DNA of 64,000 nt, taken from contig NC_060065.1 of the NCBI RefSeq assembly GCF_020283565.1, forward strand, positions 44,876,409 through 44,940,408, read 5' to 3'. A program made the translations under genes and the position numbers. Under the pieces are notes generated by a model. It saw nothing but the letters and a program-made list of their open reading frames with translations, searched no databases and had not been told where the DNA came from. The DNA is from Trifolium pratense. Lineage: Eukaryota; Streptophyta; Magnoliopsida; Fabales; Fabaceae. Shown here piece after piece: positions 1-10,552 of the stretch; the first letter of the stretch is position 1, and each line of letters opens with the position of its first letter.

Positions 1-631
1 TTTCGTGATCTGTATTCAAAGATTGAAGAGATATTACAATCAACTTTTTGCATTTATTGGAAGATGAAAGAAGCCAGTGTGGACACAGAAGTCTTCTGTG
101 TAACTACATAGAAAAAAGGAAAGTTAGCAAGGCAAGTTAGCAACCTGTGTACACACACGGCTTAAAAACACAACATAATTTTGTCTTGTGTGCCCAAACT
201 CAGCCTCATACTGACAACTATAAATGGGCATTGGCAGCTGAATACTCACAAGCTTTTGGTGCAGGAATTCAAACGAGCCAACCTTTTTGTAAGCCAATTG
301 TTGAGTGAACACAATGCAACTAGTTCTTGATTCTCTCGAAACATTAGGTTAGGGATTAAGGATTCTCAATCTGAACTCTATTTCCTGATTTATCTTATTA
401 ATTGAATTTTTTGTAGTCGAATTGATTGATTACTTTGTTTTTCAGTGCCTCCGTTATTAAGGCAATTGTAGATTGATCATAATACAATTCACACAATTAG
501 AAAATTTCTGAATAGACTTGGACCAAAAGTTAGGAGACACAATTTGTTGATTGCCTAGGAATACAACTTAACATTTGTGTGATTATGTAAATTCCTGAGC
601 TTAATGGACATTTCAATCAGTTTCACCCAAA

Positions 632-633
<2 letters not shown>
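1..633. other. no gene recognised
   Basis: I see no exon, RNA gene or repeat with recognisable ends. The missing 3' exons of the ethanolamine kinase gene to the right (choline/ethanolamine kinase HND and D-x-E motif exons) were looked for on the minus strand and are not here. Confidence 0.5.

Positions 634-709
<76 letters not shown>
634..709. repeat. (AT)n microsatellite
   Basis: Uninterrupted AT dinucleotide run of about 38 units. Open frames across it translate to alternating Ile-Tyr and are not genes. Confidence 0.97.
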
Positions 710-711
<2 letters not shown>

Positions 712-889
712 CAAATAATTATTATTTTTCAATTATTTTTATGGTTTATACTATATAAATATGAATATTTTAGTACTAAAAATGTTCAAGTAATTATTTT
801 ACTATTAGTATTATTATTATTATTAATATTTTTCTTTTATTTTTTGACAAAAGGTATGTTATTTTCCTGGGATAGCGGATAGTGGGATA

Positions 890-1334
890 GCCGCTAACCC
901 AGCTGTAGCGGCCGCTAAGGGTCTGTTTGGTTCAATTGAAGCCGGGGGAGGGGAGGGATTTTAATGAAGGAGAGGGGAGGAGAGACCGATTTGGATCTTC
1001 AGGGAATAAATCCGAGATAATCCTCTACTTCAAGCAGGAAATTCAAGTGAAAGAATGAATTTCGGTGCAAGGAATAGCTAAGAACAAAATTAGGGTTCTA
1101 GAATAAGAGGGAGAATAATTGTGAAATGATTTCTAATATATTTTTTCTTTGCTCACAGCAGAGCTAATATAGCAAAATTGGTTACACGAGTGCCCTAATT
1201 GGCCAACTCGTCAATTCAAAACAAAATTGTAAACACACCTGTCCTCACATGAGGAAGGACTCAAAAGAGTACTTAAAAGTAAAAACAAATTATAACTGTA
1301 AATGTTTATTTTGACTATGGTATTTCCTGTGACA
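890..1334 (-). mobile_element. probable 3' LTR of a Ty3/gypsy fragment
   Basis: Read on the minus strand, the chromodomain fragment to the right is followed by a purine-rich tract (AAGGGAAGGG, complement of about 1338-1347) and then TGTCACAGG beginning at 1334, the usual polypurine-tract/LTR junction. The LTR continues toward lower coordinates; its far end is not clear. The left part, near 880-920, holds GC-rich motifs of the type AGCGGCCGCTA and the string GGGTCTGTTTGG, which may be the end of a different element. Confidence 0.5.
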
Positions 1335-1343
1335 ATACCCTTC

Positions 1344-1596
1344 CCTTAACCACACACTTGTCCTCAAGTATCAAAGTGAAAATTTGGAAATTTCTTGAGC
1401 AAATCATAATAGAATTCCCAGGTAGCTTGAGTAGGAGGTTCCCCTTTCCACTGTACTAACACCTTGGTTACAGAGGAATTGCCTCTCTTCACCATCTTTC
1501 TCTCTAAGATAGCCTCAGGTTCCTTGATAGATGAAGTGTTCACAGGGTCATTGGGAAGAGGGTAGGCAGTAGCGGTTTGAGGGTTGAGGCTATGTT
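1344..1596 (-). pseudogene. Ty3/gypsy pol C-terminus with chromodomain (fragment)
   Basis: The minus strand is open from about 1596 to a stop at 1364-1366 and encodes the C-terminal chromodomain of a chromovirus polyprotein. The diagnostic stretch KVLVQWKGEPPTQATWE lies around 1405-1460 (the VQWKG and ATWE chromodomain signatures), preceded by a charged EAILERKMVKRGNS segment. In the family this module follows integrase and targets insertion through histone marks. Here integrase is missing: RNase H sequence resumes about 300 bp away across unrelated DNA. The last residues before the stop are frame-shifted relative to the usual ending. A dead relic. Confidence 0.8.
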
Positions 1597-1886
1597 GTCA
1601 AAGCGGAAAATTGACGCGACGCGGTAATGCGGAGAAATGCGGGCGCTATTTAAGTGACGCGACGCGGACAATAAAAATAAAAATTCCATAATAAATATCA
1701 AACTATCAATCAATCATCAAAATACATATACTCATGAAAGTAGCATAGGTCCCTTACGTAATTAAAATACCGATCATCCAAATCCAAATACTTTTACTAC
1801 ACACAGTAGTAGTATTCCAAAATCCAAAATACCAATAAAAGATTCTTTAATTTTCTCTAATAAATTCCTTTTGAGCATTATTCAAT
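1597..1886. mobile_element. unrelated insert between gypsy fragments
   Basis: This stretch separates the chromodomain from the RNase H fragment and is not coding. Its left edge carries TTGTCAAAGCGG followed by several copies of GCGACGCGG, a pattern seen near the ends of small plant DNA transposons. No target duplication could be fixed, so the class is open. Confidence 0.35.
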
Positions 1887-2334
1887 AACAAAGGTAACAG
1901 TTCTGCTCCCGTCTTTCTAGATAATGCATCTGCAGCATTATTGTTGACCCCTTCTTTATAATGGATCTCAAAATCATAGCCCATAAGTTTGGCCATCCAA
2001 ACTTGTTGAAGGGCGTGTTTAAATTCTGTTCAAGCATAAATTTGATACTTTTCTGATCTGTTTTGATAATGAAATGTCTGTAGGCTAGGTATGTGCTCCA
2101 TTTTTGAATAGCATAGACAATAGCAAGTAATTATCTTTCATATATGGACATAACTTGTTGTTTTGGGCCAAGTGCCTTGCTAATATAAGCTATGGGGTGC
2201 TTATTTTGCATGAGAACAGCTCCTATACCCTTACCCGATGCATCAATCTCTAGAATAAATGGTTGGTTAAAATTGACTGCCCTGATAGGAACAAAGCTGA
2301 CTCATCTACATTACTTGTATAATTTGGAGAACTT
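1887..2334 (-). pseudogene. Ty3/gypsy RNase H domain (fragment)
   Basis: The minus strand encodes the RNase H module of a Ty3/gypsy polyprotein with interrupting stops. Visible motifs are FILEIDASGKGIGAVLMQ (first catalytic Asp, about 2200-2255), then HPIAYISKALGPKQQ, then YLAYRHFIIKTDQKS with the TDQ aspartate near 2040-2080. The reading frame breaks on both sides. The upstream continuation of pol resumes at 2704-2765, beyond the TRIM, which shows that the TRIM inserted into this relic. Confidence 0.88.
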
Positions 2335-2339
2335 ATTAA

Positions 2340-2703
2340 CGTTAGCGGCCAACACTCGGTGGGATTTAGTCCCACATCGGATAGATAGGATTCTTGAGAA
2401 GATTTTATAAAGAGGAGGCAATCCTCAATTTACAAGCCGGTTTTGTAAGGATGAGTTAGACCTCGATATTCATGACAAGGTATCAGAGCCTATCGGGTTT
2501 ATCGTTGGGCTTCCTACATCGTTCACGCTTCAGGCCCATTGAGCCACGCTGAAGCGTGAGGGGTGTGTTAGCGGCCAACACTCAGTGGGATTTAGTCCCA
2601 CATCGGATAGATGGGATTCTTGAGAAGAGTTTATAAAGAGGAGGCAATCCTCAACTTACAAGCCGGTTTTGTAAGGATGAGTTAGGCCTCGATATTCATG
2701 ACA
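2340..2703 (+). mobile_element. complete TRIM retrotransposon (364 bp)
   Basis: Two direct terminal repeats of 138 bp (2340-2477 and 2566-2703) differ at only a few positions and flank an 88-bp interior. The copies run from TGTTAGCGGCC (first base mutated to C in the left copy) to TCATGACA. Directly after the left repeat is GGTATCAGAGCC (2479-2490), the primer-binding site for initiator Met tRNA, and before the right repeat is the purine-rich GAAGCGTGAGGGG. The 5-bp target duplication ATTAA flanks it at 2335-2339 and 2704-2708. No coding capacity: a terminal-repeat retrotransposon in miniature, mobilised by another element's enzymes. Confidence 0.95.
2479..2490 (+). promoter_or_regulatory. 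primer-binding site, initiator Met tRNA
   Basis: GGTATCAGAGCC immediately inside the left TRIM terminal repeat matches the 3' end complement of plant initiator methionine tRNA, the standard priming site of TRIMs and Ty1/copia elements. Confidence 0.9.
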
Positions 2704-2765
2704 ATTAATTGCATTCATCAGGGCACTTTCTGTCTTGGCCCCAGTCATAATGTAGTTTGAAAATA
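2704..2765 (-). pseudogene. Ty3/gypsy pol, RT/RNase H linker (fragment)
   Basis: Minus-strand sequence reading KTESALMNAIN abuts the TRIM target duplication and continues the RNase H fragment on the other side. It ends at the Tourist-like MITE, so this pol relic was split twice. Confidence 0.5.
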
Positions 2766-2768
2766 TTA

Positions 2769-3074
2769 GGGCGTGTTTACTTCGTGAAAACGTTTTTTAT
2801 TTTCATTTCTTAAAAGTTGTGGTAATTTTAGTTGCTAAGAAGATATTATAGACTCTTGATGTGAACAATCGTGTGCAATTTCTGGAAACAATGAAAATGT
2901 CAAAATATTGTTTTCAATGTTTTCAAAAATGCATCATCTTTTACTGATATTTCATCTTCTCTCCATCACAATGGATCATATCAATAGTATCACATTTTCT
3001 TCTTAGTAAGTTAAATCGAAAAATACATTTTAGAAAATGAAAATAGAAAATGATTTTACAAAGTAAACAGGGCC
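2769..3074. mobile_element. Tourist-like (PIF/Harbinger) MITE
   Basis: A 306-bp element with imperfect terminal inverted repeats of roughly 50 bp: left GGGCGTGTTTACTTCGTGAAAAC, right complement GGCCCTGTTTACTTTGTAAAATC. It is flanked by TTA at 2766-2768 and 3075-3077, the 3-bp target preference of PIF/Harbinger elements. No open frame. Confidence 0.8.
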
Positions 3075-3320
3075 TTAGTAAAATTGATTAGAAAATTAAC
3101 AGGACAAAAGATTTTTTTTTAAACGGCCAAAGTCAGTTATTAGTTGTTAGTATTTTCTCCTTCACCTCAAACCAGTTGAGCCACCCAATCCCTTTAACAG
3201 GACAACAGATGGCAAGAAGAGCCAATCTTAAAACCTAAAAGTTTTCACATTTAGTGATTAGCATTCGACTTGAGGTGGTATTTATTTGATCATGTTTTAC
3301 AATATGAAAAGAAAAAGCAC

Positions 3321-6300
3321 CTGGAGATCATGAATTTCCTCATGAAGTTCCTTGAATGAAACTGTCTCGTAAGTCTTTTGCTTTTCACCATCATCAAATT
3401 TTAGGACAGAAGCTGTAAATAAAAACAAACAAAAATTGAAGCAGCTCTAATATTAATAATACCAACCTTACAAACATATACAATAGCCCATAACAAAACA
3501 AAATTGCACGATGTGTCATTATTGATAACCATTTTAATATTTTGATCCAGTACTTTTTGCATAGATAGGACTAAGGAGAAAGAATGATAAATTTAAGGAC
3601 CTTTTAATCAAAATATGAGGACAAAAAATAGATGAATTCTAAGCCAATTAGGGCAACAACCCAAGAGACTCTTCACATAGCAAACCAAATCATTCTAGTA
3701 CCATAAGATATTTCACACATATTTGAAATCAGAGGAGGTGCTAAAATTAAGATGGAAAGCTCAAAATTTAGCCGAAGATTCAAAATCCTACAACTCGATC
3801 AAACACAAATCCAATTCACCTTAAGCAAAATTACATAAGCAACTAAAACAAAAGAAAGAGAAGTGAACAAAGATCTCATTAGTTAAAAGGAAGAAGGAAG
3901 AAAGAAACCTTTCTCATAAAACTTCCATATATCATTCCATAATTGAGGTTCCTTAGAACCTGGAATTTCCACATGGTGAAATCTTCGAAGTTGTTTGGCT
4001 ATTTTAGCAACCAGTTTTGGGTCTCGCATATCTGCCAGGGAGGAAAAGCATTTGTATGCATTAATCAGGTTGTATTTACAGGTCGTCAAAACGTTAAAAG
4101 TGCATAATTGAATGAAAGCCAAAATCATAGGATAAGCTCACTCCAAATGATACTTATTTTATTTCAGAAATTTCTAAAAAGCAATATTGTATGTGTGTGA
4201 ACTGGGAATTGGATTAAAATATAGGGAGGACAAGCTCGTTACAAGCAAAAGCGGCCCTCGGTAAAAACTGGAAATGCAGAAATACAGGAAACAAGATAAA
4301 GGGGATTCTGCAGAAGAACAAAATATCACAACCCACCCCAAAACTATTCCACCCTACTCAATTATTGTCTTCCTTCCTTCTCCTTGACACATGACAGTGT
4401 CCTTGTTATATCCTCCTTTCCCACTCTCTTCCAGGTTCTAACTAACTCTTCCTTTATGCATTCTATCAGCAGAGGGTATTTTCCCATTTTCTTCGATTCC
4501 CCTCTTGCTTCTTCAAACATATGTATCCCCGCACTTCACAGATCACTACTCCCCAATCCAATTTAATTAAAAAATTTCTAGCATAAACATATACTACAGA
4601 GCTATCATAATTGTGGAGATTTAATTAAAAAAGTTGGGTTAAATAACATAATGTCATAATGTGTATTAAGTTAGTAACAACGATAACTTCAGCTTAGAGC
4701 CTTATCACAGTAAATTGTTAGGAGAAAAGAGTTCAAGGTTGGGGAACACAAGCTCAAAACCAAGAAATCCCGATAAAATACAAATTCATCAAGGAATTTA
4801 CTTCAGGACTATGGCCTCCTAAGGTTAAAACCTAGTCACCGATTGATGTAAACTGAAATTGATTGAGAAGGTAAGTTTTGGTACATATCTAGTAAGCAGT
4901 TTACTGAACTCTACAAGATTATAGTCCCTAATATCATCCCTACATATGCTACATTCAGTAAAAAAATGAAATTTTCATAAATACAAAATGAAATATTAGA
5001 TACAGAAAAAAGTGGGCAATCTAACAAAATCTAATAACATTTCTCAATTTGGCATTTTTTTTGTGTTCCAATTATGAGGTTTTTAATTTGTACCTGATGG
5101 AGTAAGAGTATGCGCATTAATAAAAGATTGCACTATCCCATTTCCAAATATTCCAAGCCACTTAGCACCAAATCCTGCAGCAGTGATGTATTTGATGGCC
5201 TAAACACCATTTCACAAGCAATTATGATGTAGAAACATTAAGTAAGCTATTTACTTTATAAATCGATGCAATTAATCTATCCTACTGTCTGATCACCACA
5301 GAAATCCTATGTGCATATCTATACAGGAATTTTAATGTATAGTATGGAGTACAAATGCAAAAATGGTTTCTGTTTTGTAATTTTAGTCACATAAACAGAT
5401 ATTTGAACCTCTAAATCCATAAGATATATAACTTTATGAAAAGTTTAATGTTATTGAAAGTTCGGGTTGTTTATACCTATTCATAATCTTTGTTATTGTT
5501 GTTATTATTATCATAATTTTTAATTTGACCTAACTCAAGCATATTCAGAATAATGAAATTTACAGAACATGTTAAAGGAATTGATATATATATTTTAAAA
5601 TTTTGGTACCGAAAAATTAAAAACATATGAAGTCTATATTATGCAGTATCCTCTAACTTACGAGCACTGTAAATCTCATAAGACCGATTTCTGCTACTAA
5701 AAAACAAAGGAGAAAGGGTAGTAATAACAACAGCAAAAATAAAGGAAGGAAGGAAGGAATTGTTGTCTTAATAAAGTTGGCTTTTTTAATTTAATTCATA
5801 TCAACAACAACCAAATTCTTGTTACACTAGGTCGAGTTAGGTCGATGGATCAAAAACACTATAATGTCCTGTTATCAATTTTGTCAAATAATATAAACAG
5901 AAGATTGTACACTTCTCACTATTGGTTTGACCAGAATCAGAATATCCTCCATATAGTCTACACTTCTCACTATTGCTTCTACAGGCATAATTCGATTCAG
6001 ATCAAAATCAAATTCAACTAGCATCCGGAAAAACCCCCCAATAGCAGAAGACAGTACACACAACATCCAGAAAAATATAACCACAAGAAACAAAACAAAA
6101 TCCAAACAGCAATATCAATATAGTACATTGTCTAACCTGCAATTCTCGATGGCGATCAATGATGTACTCGGTGTTAGGTCCATACAATCTGATGGTTATA
6201 ATCTCATTAATAGAATCCCCTTTTTTAACTGTGACCTTCAGTACTGACAGATATTGAAAAAATTATCAAATACAAAATACGGCCAATTCTGCGGTGGACC

Positions 6301-7149
6301 ACCTTCATAAGTGGTCCGTCGTGGATCCGTGCTAAAAAATTATTAGAAAACTCTAAGAACAGTCAGCAATACTCTTTAAAAGTAAAAAAATCACGACTCT
6401 CTTCGCCTTTACGGCTAAAATAATGACATAATTGGTGTCAGTTCAATCTGGGTTACATATTTATTTTCCGTTGTTTTAATCAAACCGGTATCAATTAAGT
6501 CATTATTCTTTCAATCGTAAAAATGATGATGACCATGAACTTATATTTTCAAACAGCGATATCCGCATGGACTAATTGTAGATGTGGTCCATATTAGAAT
6601 TTTCCTACAAAATACTATTGATGAATGAAAAGTAATTAAGCTAGCCATTTTTATGGATATAGAAAGTAAACCATTATCATAAACCTTCATCACTAATTTT
6701 GCTTCCCTTGTTTTAAGGATAAAATGAGAATGATGATGAGAAAATACTCACGCATATTTGTTATGCCTCCAGAAATTTGCTCAACTTTAAAGCAAGAATC
6801 ATCAAATTTTGACCAGGCCTTGAACATGTCCTTGCACAAATTACTGCATTCAATTGCACAAATCAATTTCTGGAAACAAACATTGAATTGCAAAAAACCT
6901 CAATACTCAATAATTCACACAATGCAATTAAAAATCTAAAAGAATTGAATAATTAAAAGATACAGGAACAAATAAAAGATAAAGAAAAGAAAAAAGGTTG
7001 AGAATTACGAACATGACGAGAGGTGTCATTTGAGGAAGGGAGAGAGAGGGATCAATGGTGAGAAGAGAGGGAAAAATCTGCGAGGCATAGTCATTACGAG
7101 CTTGTTCTGCGATTTCAACAGGATTCCAGATCTTAACCTCTCCACCCAT
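3321..7149 (-). CDS. EMB1187: ethanolamine kinase, 5' six exons (3' part absent from window)
   Basis: Spliced minus-strand gene for a CTP/choline-ethanolamine kinase-family enzyme that phosphorylates ethanolamine with ATP, the first step of the CDP-ethanolamine route to phosphatidylethanolamine. Exons inferred by GT-AG borders and reading phase: 7149-7009, 6869-6752, 6243-6137, 5199-5094, 4031-3909, 3412-3321; together 687 bases, 229 codons, all in phase. Recognisable segments are MGGEVKIWNPVEIAEQA at the start, VEQISGGITNMLLKV (nucleotide-binding region), RLYGPNTEYIIDRHREL, ITAAGFGAKWLGIFGNG and VEIPGSKEPQLWNDI. The family is about 380 residues long; the catalytic half with the HND and D-x-E motifs is missing. 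Exon 6 ends at a good donor (CAG/GTGCTT), so the remaining exons may lie left of the window behind a repeat-filled intron, or be lost. The exon 2 acceptor is odd: the in-phase one adds eight residues not expected in the family. Confidence 0.9.
6281..6606. mobile_element. Mutator-type foldback MITE in kinase intron 2
   Basis: A 326-bp non-coding element between exons 3 and 2 of the kinase, flanked by the 9-bp duplication ACAAAATAC at 6272-6280 and 6607-6615. Its ends carry related inverted motifs (GGCCAATTCTGCGGTGGACC on the left, GTGGTCCATATTAGAATT on the right). The same family occurs at 38643-39027. Confidence 0.8.
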
Positions 7150-7790
7150 TATTAATCCTATCGATGATTTTTGAATCGAACCAAAAATGAAAGATAATCA
7201 ATCCAATACAATATAAGAATGCTGCTGAACCTGGTAAAATAAAAAATGCCCCTGCTTAAAAAAATGTCATGTGTCCCAAATGAGGGTATTTGTTGTCCAA
7301 AAAAAATATAACTGAACTAAATCAAGTTGAACCAAGCCATATTTTGATAACCAAGCCACATAGTACACATTGTGAGACAAATTTAACTTTATCAATAAGC
7401 CACGGTTGGGAACAAAGGGAAAGCTCGAAGTGCACTTCAAGACACTGTAGATCGATAAATTTTTTTATCAACGTGGCTGTTTCATCGTTAGATTTCTAAG
7501 CTTCGCACTTGAATTGGCCACGTAGAATTCTTTGTTTTATGTGATGTGTCAATTTGTTGTGGCTTACTTTGCTGCTGTTCTCTGCTTCACCGCCTGCCAC
7601 CTCTGTTGTAACAATTAATTTTGTTTGTCATGTAGTAATAAAGATGTACAGTACTCAAATAGCTGTAAACTTTTTCCCCAAGTTTCTTTGCTCATATCCA
7701 TTTATAAATACCACTGGTTGCCAACGTATTTCTTTCACACACCACGTATTTCTTTCACACACCAAATTTTGTTGCCAGGAATTTTTTTAT
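7150..7790. promoter_or_regulatory. upstream region of the ethanolamine kinase gene
   Basis: Begins at the kinase start codon (CAT at 7147-7149 on the plus strand) and should contain its 5' leader and promoter, read leftward. I see no clear TATA box and no other gene. A 19-bp tandem duplication (ACGTATTTCTTTCACACAC) lies at about 7722-7760. Confidence 0.4.
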
Positions 7791-7799
7791 TTTAATTAA

Positions 7800-9480
7800 C
7801 TAATGTATCCTAGAGTTCGCCGGAGATGTTGCAGCGGTGTACAAATTGTAGGAACCTGGTGTATCCATAGCATCTTCTTCCCTACATAAGAGAAGATAGA
7901 ACATGAGTTTAAACAGAAGATAACAATACTAAAATTTTCAATTTATGTTTCAGGATGATTCTCAGATTCAAACAGTAGAAGTAAAAAACACAAAAGAAGC
8001 AACCTAAAGAGTTTGGAAATTTGGTTTTGGAGACAAGAAGGAAATGAGGCACAAAATTATCAAATAAAGAGGTAATAGTATAATATATACTCCATTTGGG
8101 TTGTTTTCTAAGAAAAGATGCTATTCAAATATTTGATTGATTCAGCATTAGTAATTTCTTTACTTTTTATCTTTTGGCAATAGATAATGGAGTTATTATT
8201 CATATGAATTATAAGGAATTTATGCAGGGAAAAATTAATGTTAATAGATTAACATGTCATGCAAGTGTGATTTTTTTGTATTGACTAATTCTGACAAACT
8301 AACAAAGAAATGTATTTTTATAGATATAAGGTGAAAGCTCCCATCATATCCAGCAGTAGCAGTACATAATGACTAGAGGGCTGCATGTTTCATTGCAGTT
8401 TAAGTATTAATGTATGTATTTGTATAGATACACTTTACTTATTGTTTTATTCAAGATGTAATGCCTTCCTTCCAGGCAGATCTCTAAACAGGGGAGAAAA
8501 AATGCCTTATTAAATGAATATTTAATATTTAATTCAATAAGAGTTGTAATTGTGAGTGATTTTTTTTCACTATCTGTTTTATAACCTTATTGGGCATTAC
8601 CCGTGCATTTTATATTGATAAAGATCACAGGAACACATAAAACTAACCAACCAATGGTGCTTCAATCATATAAATTAATCAAATAATGTGGCAACAATAC
8701 AATATATTAAAATTAAAGCACAACACAATATATTACAACTAAAAGAACAGAGCCATATACCTGTGGCTACAAAGAAGCATGTTTGATGGTGGCTTGAATT
8801 GAAGAAAAATATATCATCTTAAAAGGTCCAAATAGAGCCAGAAGAATGTGGAGTGTGGTTGTTGTAAGTAATTTTTTGGAAATTGATGGGATGGTTTCAG
8901 TCGGAACAACTTCAGCGGCCGTATCAATATCATTTAAGTGTAAATAACCACCAGCCCTCAACAACCCAGGAAAAGGCTTCAGTATATAAACTTCACAGGA
9001 AATTCATGTTTTATGCATAAATGAGTCCCAAATTTTTGGAAGGAAAGGAGATTAAGGTATCCAAGAAAAACTGGGGCATATTAATTCAAAATTCATCACA
9101 AACTAAATTGCAAAACTTCAAGCATGAGCAATGTTTAAAGTAGCTAATAAAATCATTGATACTAAGTACTAACTATAAGCCACATTGGCATGACAATAAT
9201 GATTTGGTGATACAGAACACACTGAATTGAAAACTGAATCCTAAACACAAATAAGAATCAGTGAATACTGAATCGAAAACTGAATCGAAAAACAATCGGA
9301 GAAAGAATAAGATCGATTAGAAATGAAAGAAAAATAGAGAAGCTAGTGGACGCGAGACGGCGATGATTATCATTACCTTTGGCGGCAGATGACGATGATT
9401 ATAACGCAACCAGGTGAGACTTCGCTTGAAGAGTTTGAATGCAGAGAAGTGTTCGCTTGAAGAAATTGTTCGATTAGGGT
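7800..9480 (-). other. possible decayed or non-coding spliced transcript
   Basis: On the minus strand a 5'-leader-like block beginning near 9480 (CGAACCCTAATCG) ends at a donor, AAAG/GTAATG, at 9377. A second block ends at a donor CACAG/GTATAT at 8761, and a third starts at a good acceptor, TTATGTAG/GG, at 7881. These could be exons, but no single frame joins them: the longest frame in block two (8964-8767) stops just before its donor. I recognise no protein. A long non-coding RNA or dead gene fits; this is inference from splice-like signals. Confidence 0.25.
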
Positions 9481-9654
9481 TCGTTCAAATTGATTTCAGT
9501 TGGTTTGTGAATATTGGGAATTTCGCTGGAAACGGTGAAGAATTTTTGTTGCGGATTTGTGAAGATTGGAGAAGAAATTGATATGGAATAAGAAGAATCG
9601 ATGGAAGGAATAATCAAGTGTGCGTTTTGTGAATGAATGTGAGATTTTGCATAT

Positions 9655-9895
9655 TTGGCTATAGCGGCAACTCCTGAATCTAAGGCCACTTGGCAATCCA
9701 ATCCGTTCCAACAATGCAATTTTCGGACCGAGAAAGAAGAACTGCTTGACGTTGCATATTAGAACTCATTAAAGCTCGATTCACATCATTATGTTCGATA
9801 AAAGGAATGAGGGAAGCTCCAATAGAAAAATATTGAAAGGGAAAAATACTTCGAAGATGAACTTGTTCTCATGCAATAGTCAGAAATTCTTGACG
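9655..9895 (-). pseudogene. rpoB: plastid rpoB fragment in nuclear DNA
   Basis: The minus strand reads [20 protein letters not shown], then [19 protein letters not shown], then after a frame break [12 protein letters not shown]. These are conserved segments of the plastid-encoded RNA polymerase beta subunit, present in the right order. At about 80 codons out of more than 1000, with a frameshift near 9730 and a stop in place of a Trp upstream, this is a nuclear plastid insertion, not a gene. It joins a ycf2 fragment on its right. Confidence 0.85.
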
Positions 9896-10112
9896 GTATC
9901 GAGCTGGAACTTGAATAAATTTGTCATTTCTTGAAATCCTTCTTCTAATTTAAAATTTTTAACCGTCAAAAGTTCATCCTTCGTAACCCTGTCACATTCT
10001 AGATTGGGTGAAATAGGATGAATTGAAACATTATTTTGTAAATATAGAATGATTTTGAATAGATTGAGTGTTTCTTTTCGATCACCTCGAAAGAACAAAA
10101 GAAACACCTTCC
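9895..10112 (-). pseudogene. ycf2: plastid ycf2 fragment in nuclear DNA
   Basis: The minus strand reads [31 protein letters not shown] and [11 protein letters not shown] in one frame, matching well-conserved parts of the giant plastid Ycf2 protein. It covers about 70 codons of a protein of some 2000 residues, with an internal deletion between the second and third blocks. In plastid genomes ycf2 is not next to rpoB, so the two pieces were joined during or after transfer to the nucleus. Confidence 0.8.
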
Positions 10113-10124
10113 TCTTTCTTACAC

Positions 10125-10280
10125 TACAGCATTTTTGGCCTTAGGCAACGAAACTTTAGGCAACAGGTGAAAAATGGTTGCCAGAAGTGGTCATAAGTAA
10201 CGGTTTTCCACGTGTTGCCAGGTTTTTACACTTTGTTCACCGGTTTGTTGAAAACCGTTGCCCATTATATTAGGCTACAC
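10125..10280. mobile_element. short insertion with CACTA-like left end
   Basis: About 156 bp bounded by the direct repeat TTTCTTACAC at 10115-10124 and 10281-10290. The left border reads CACTACAGCATTTTTGGCC, as at CACTA (En/Spm) termini, and the interior repeats GGCAACG / AACGGTTTTC / GTTGCC motifs in both orientations like CACTA subterminal repeats. The right end does not give the matching TGTAGTG and the flanking repeat is longer than the 3 bp usual for CACTA, so the class is uncertain. Confidence 0.55.
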
Positions 10281-10339
10281 TTTCTTACACGTTGGACAAA
10301 CATAGCCGTTCCCTTTACTCAATCAATAGGCTATGCGTA

Positions 10340-10552
10340 TCGAAAGGTTTAACCCAACCAATACCTAAATATACAATAAAGTGGATTTACATTCCATTCG
10401 TAAAACAAACAAGGGAAGGCTTCTTTGCCAACAACGACTTTCGAAATATAAATTTAATTCTCTCAACCGCTATATTAATATCTTGAGCTTTATGATAAAA
10501 AATTGTATCATTTCTTGTTTGCCAAACCACCCAAATCACTTTGCATCTCCCT
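10340..10552 (-). pseudogene. LINE ORF2 C-terminus (fragment)
   Basis: The minus strand encodes VIWVVWQTRNDTIFYHKAQD followed by INIAVERIKFIFRKSLLAKK, the conserved end of plant L1-type ORF2 after the zinc-binding domain (zf-RVT). It is closed by a stop and followed by degenerate 3' sequence. A second LINE-like 3' tail lies on the plus strand just right of it (about 10600-10680, GGTTGAGTACCACTTATAC). Confidence 0.7.

Noticed and set aside
1..600. Missing kinase exons
   Set aside because: No HND, D-x-E or flanking family sequence in any minus-strand frame.
604..882. 92-codon frame with alternating Ile and Tyr
   Set aside because: It is a translation of the (AT)n microsatellite and AT-rich flank.
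2192..2410. Plus-strand frame MGCLFCMRTAPIPLPDASIS
   Set aside because: Antisense shadow of the gypsy RNase H domain running into the TRIM.
9474..9719. Two overlapping 70-80-codon minus-strand frames as host genes
   Set aside because: Their N-terminal parts are plastid rpoB sequence in two frames; the rest has no support.
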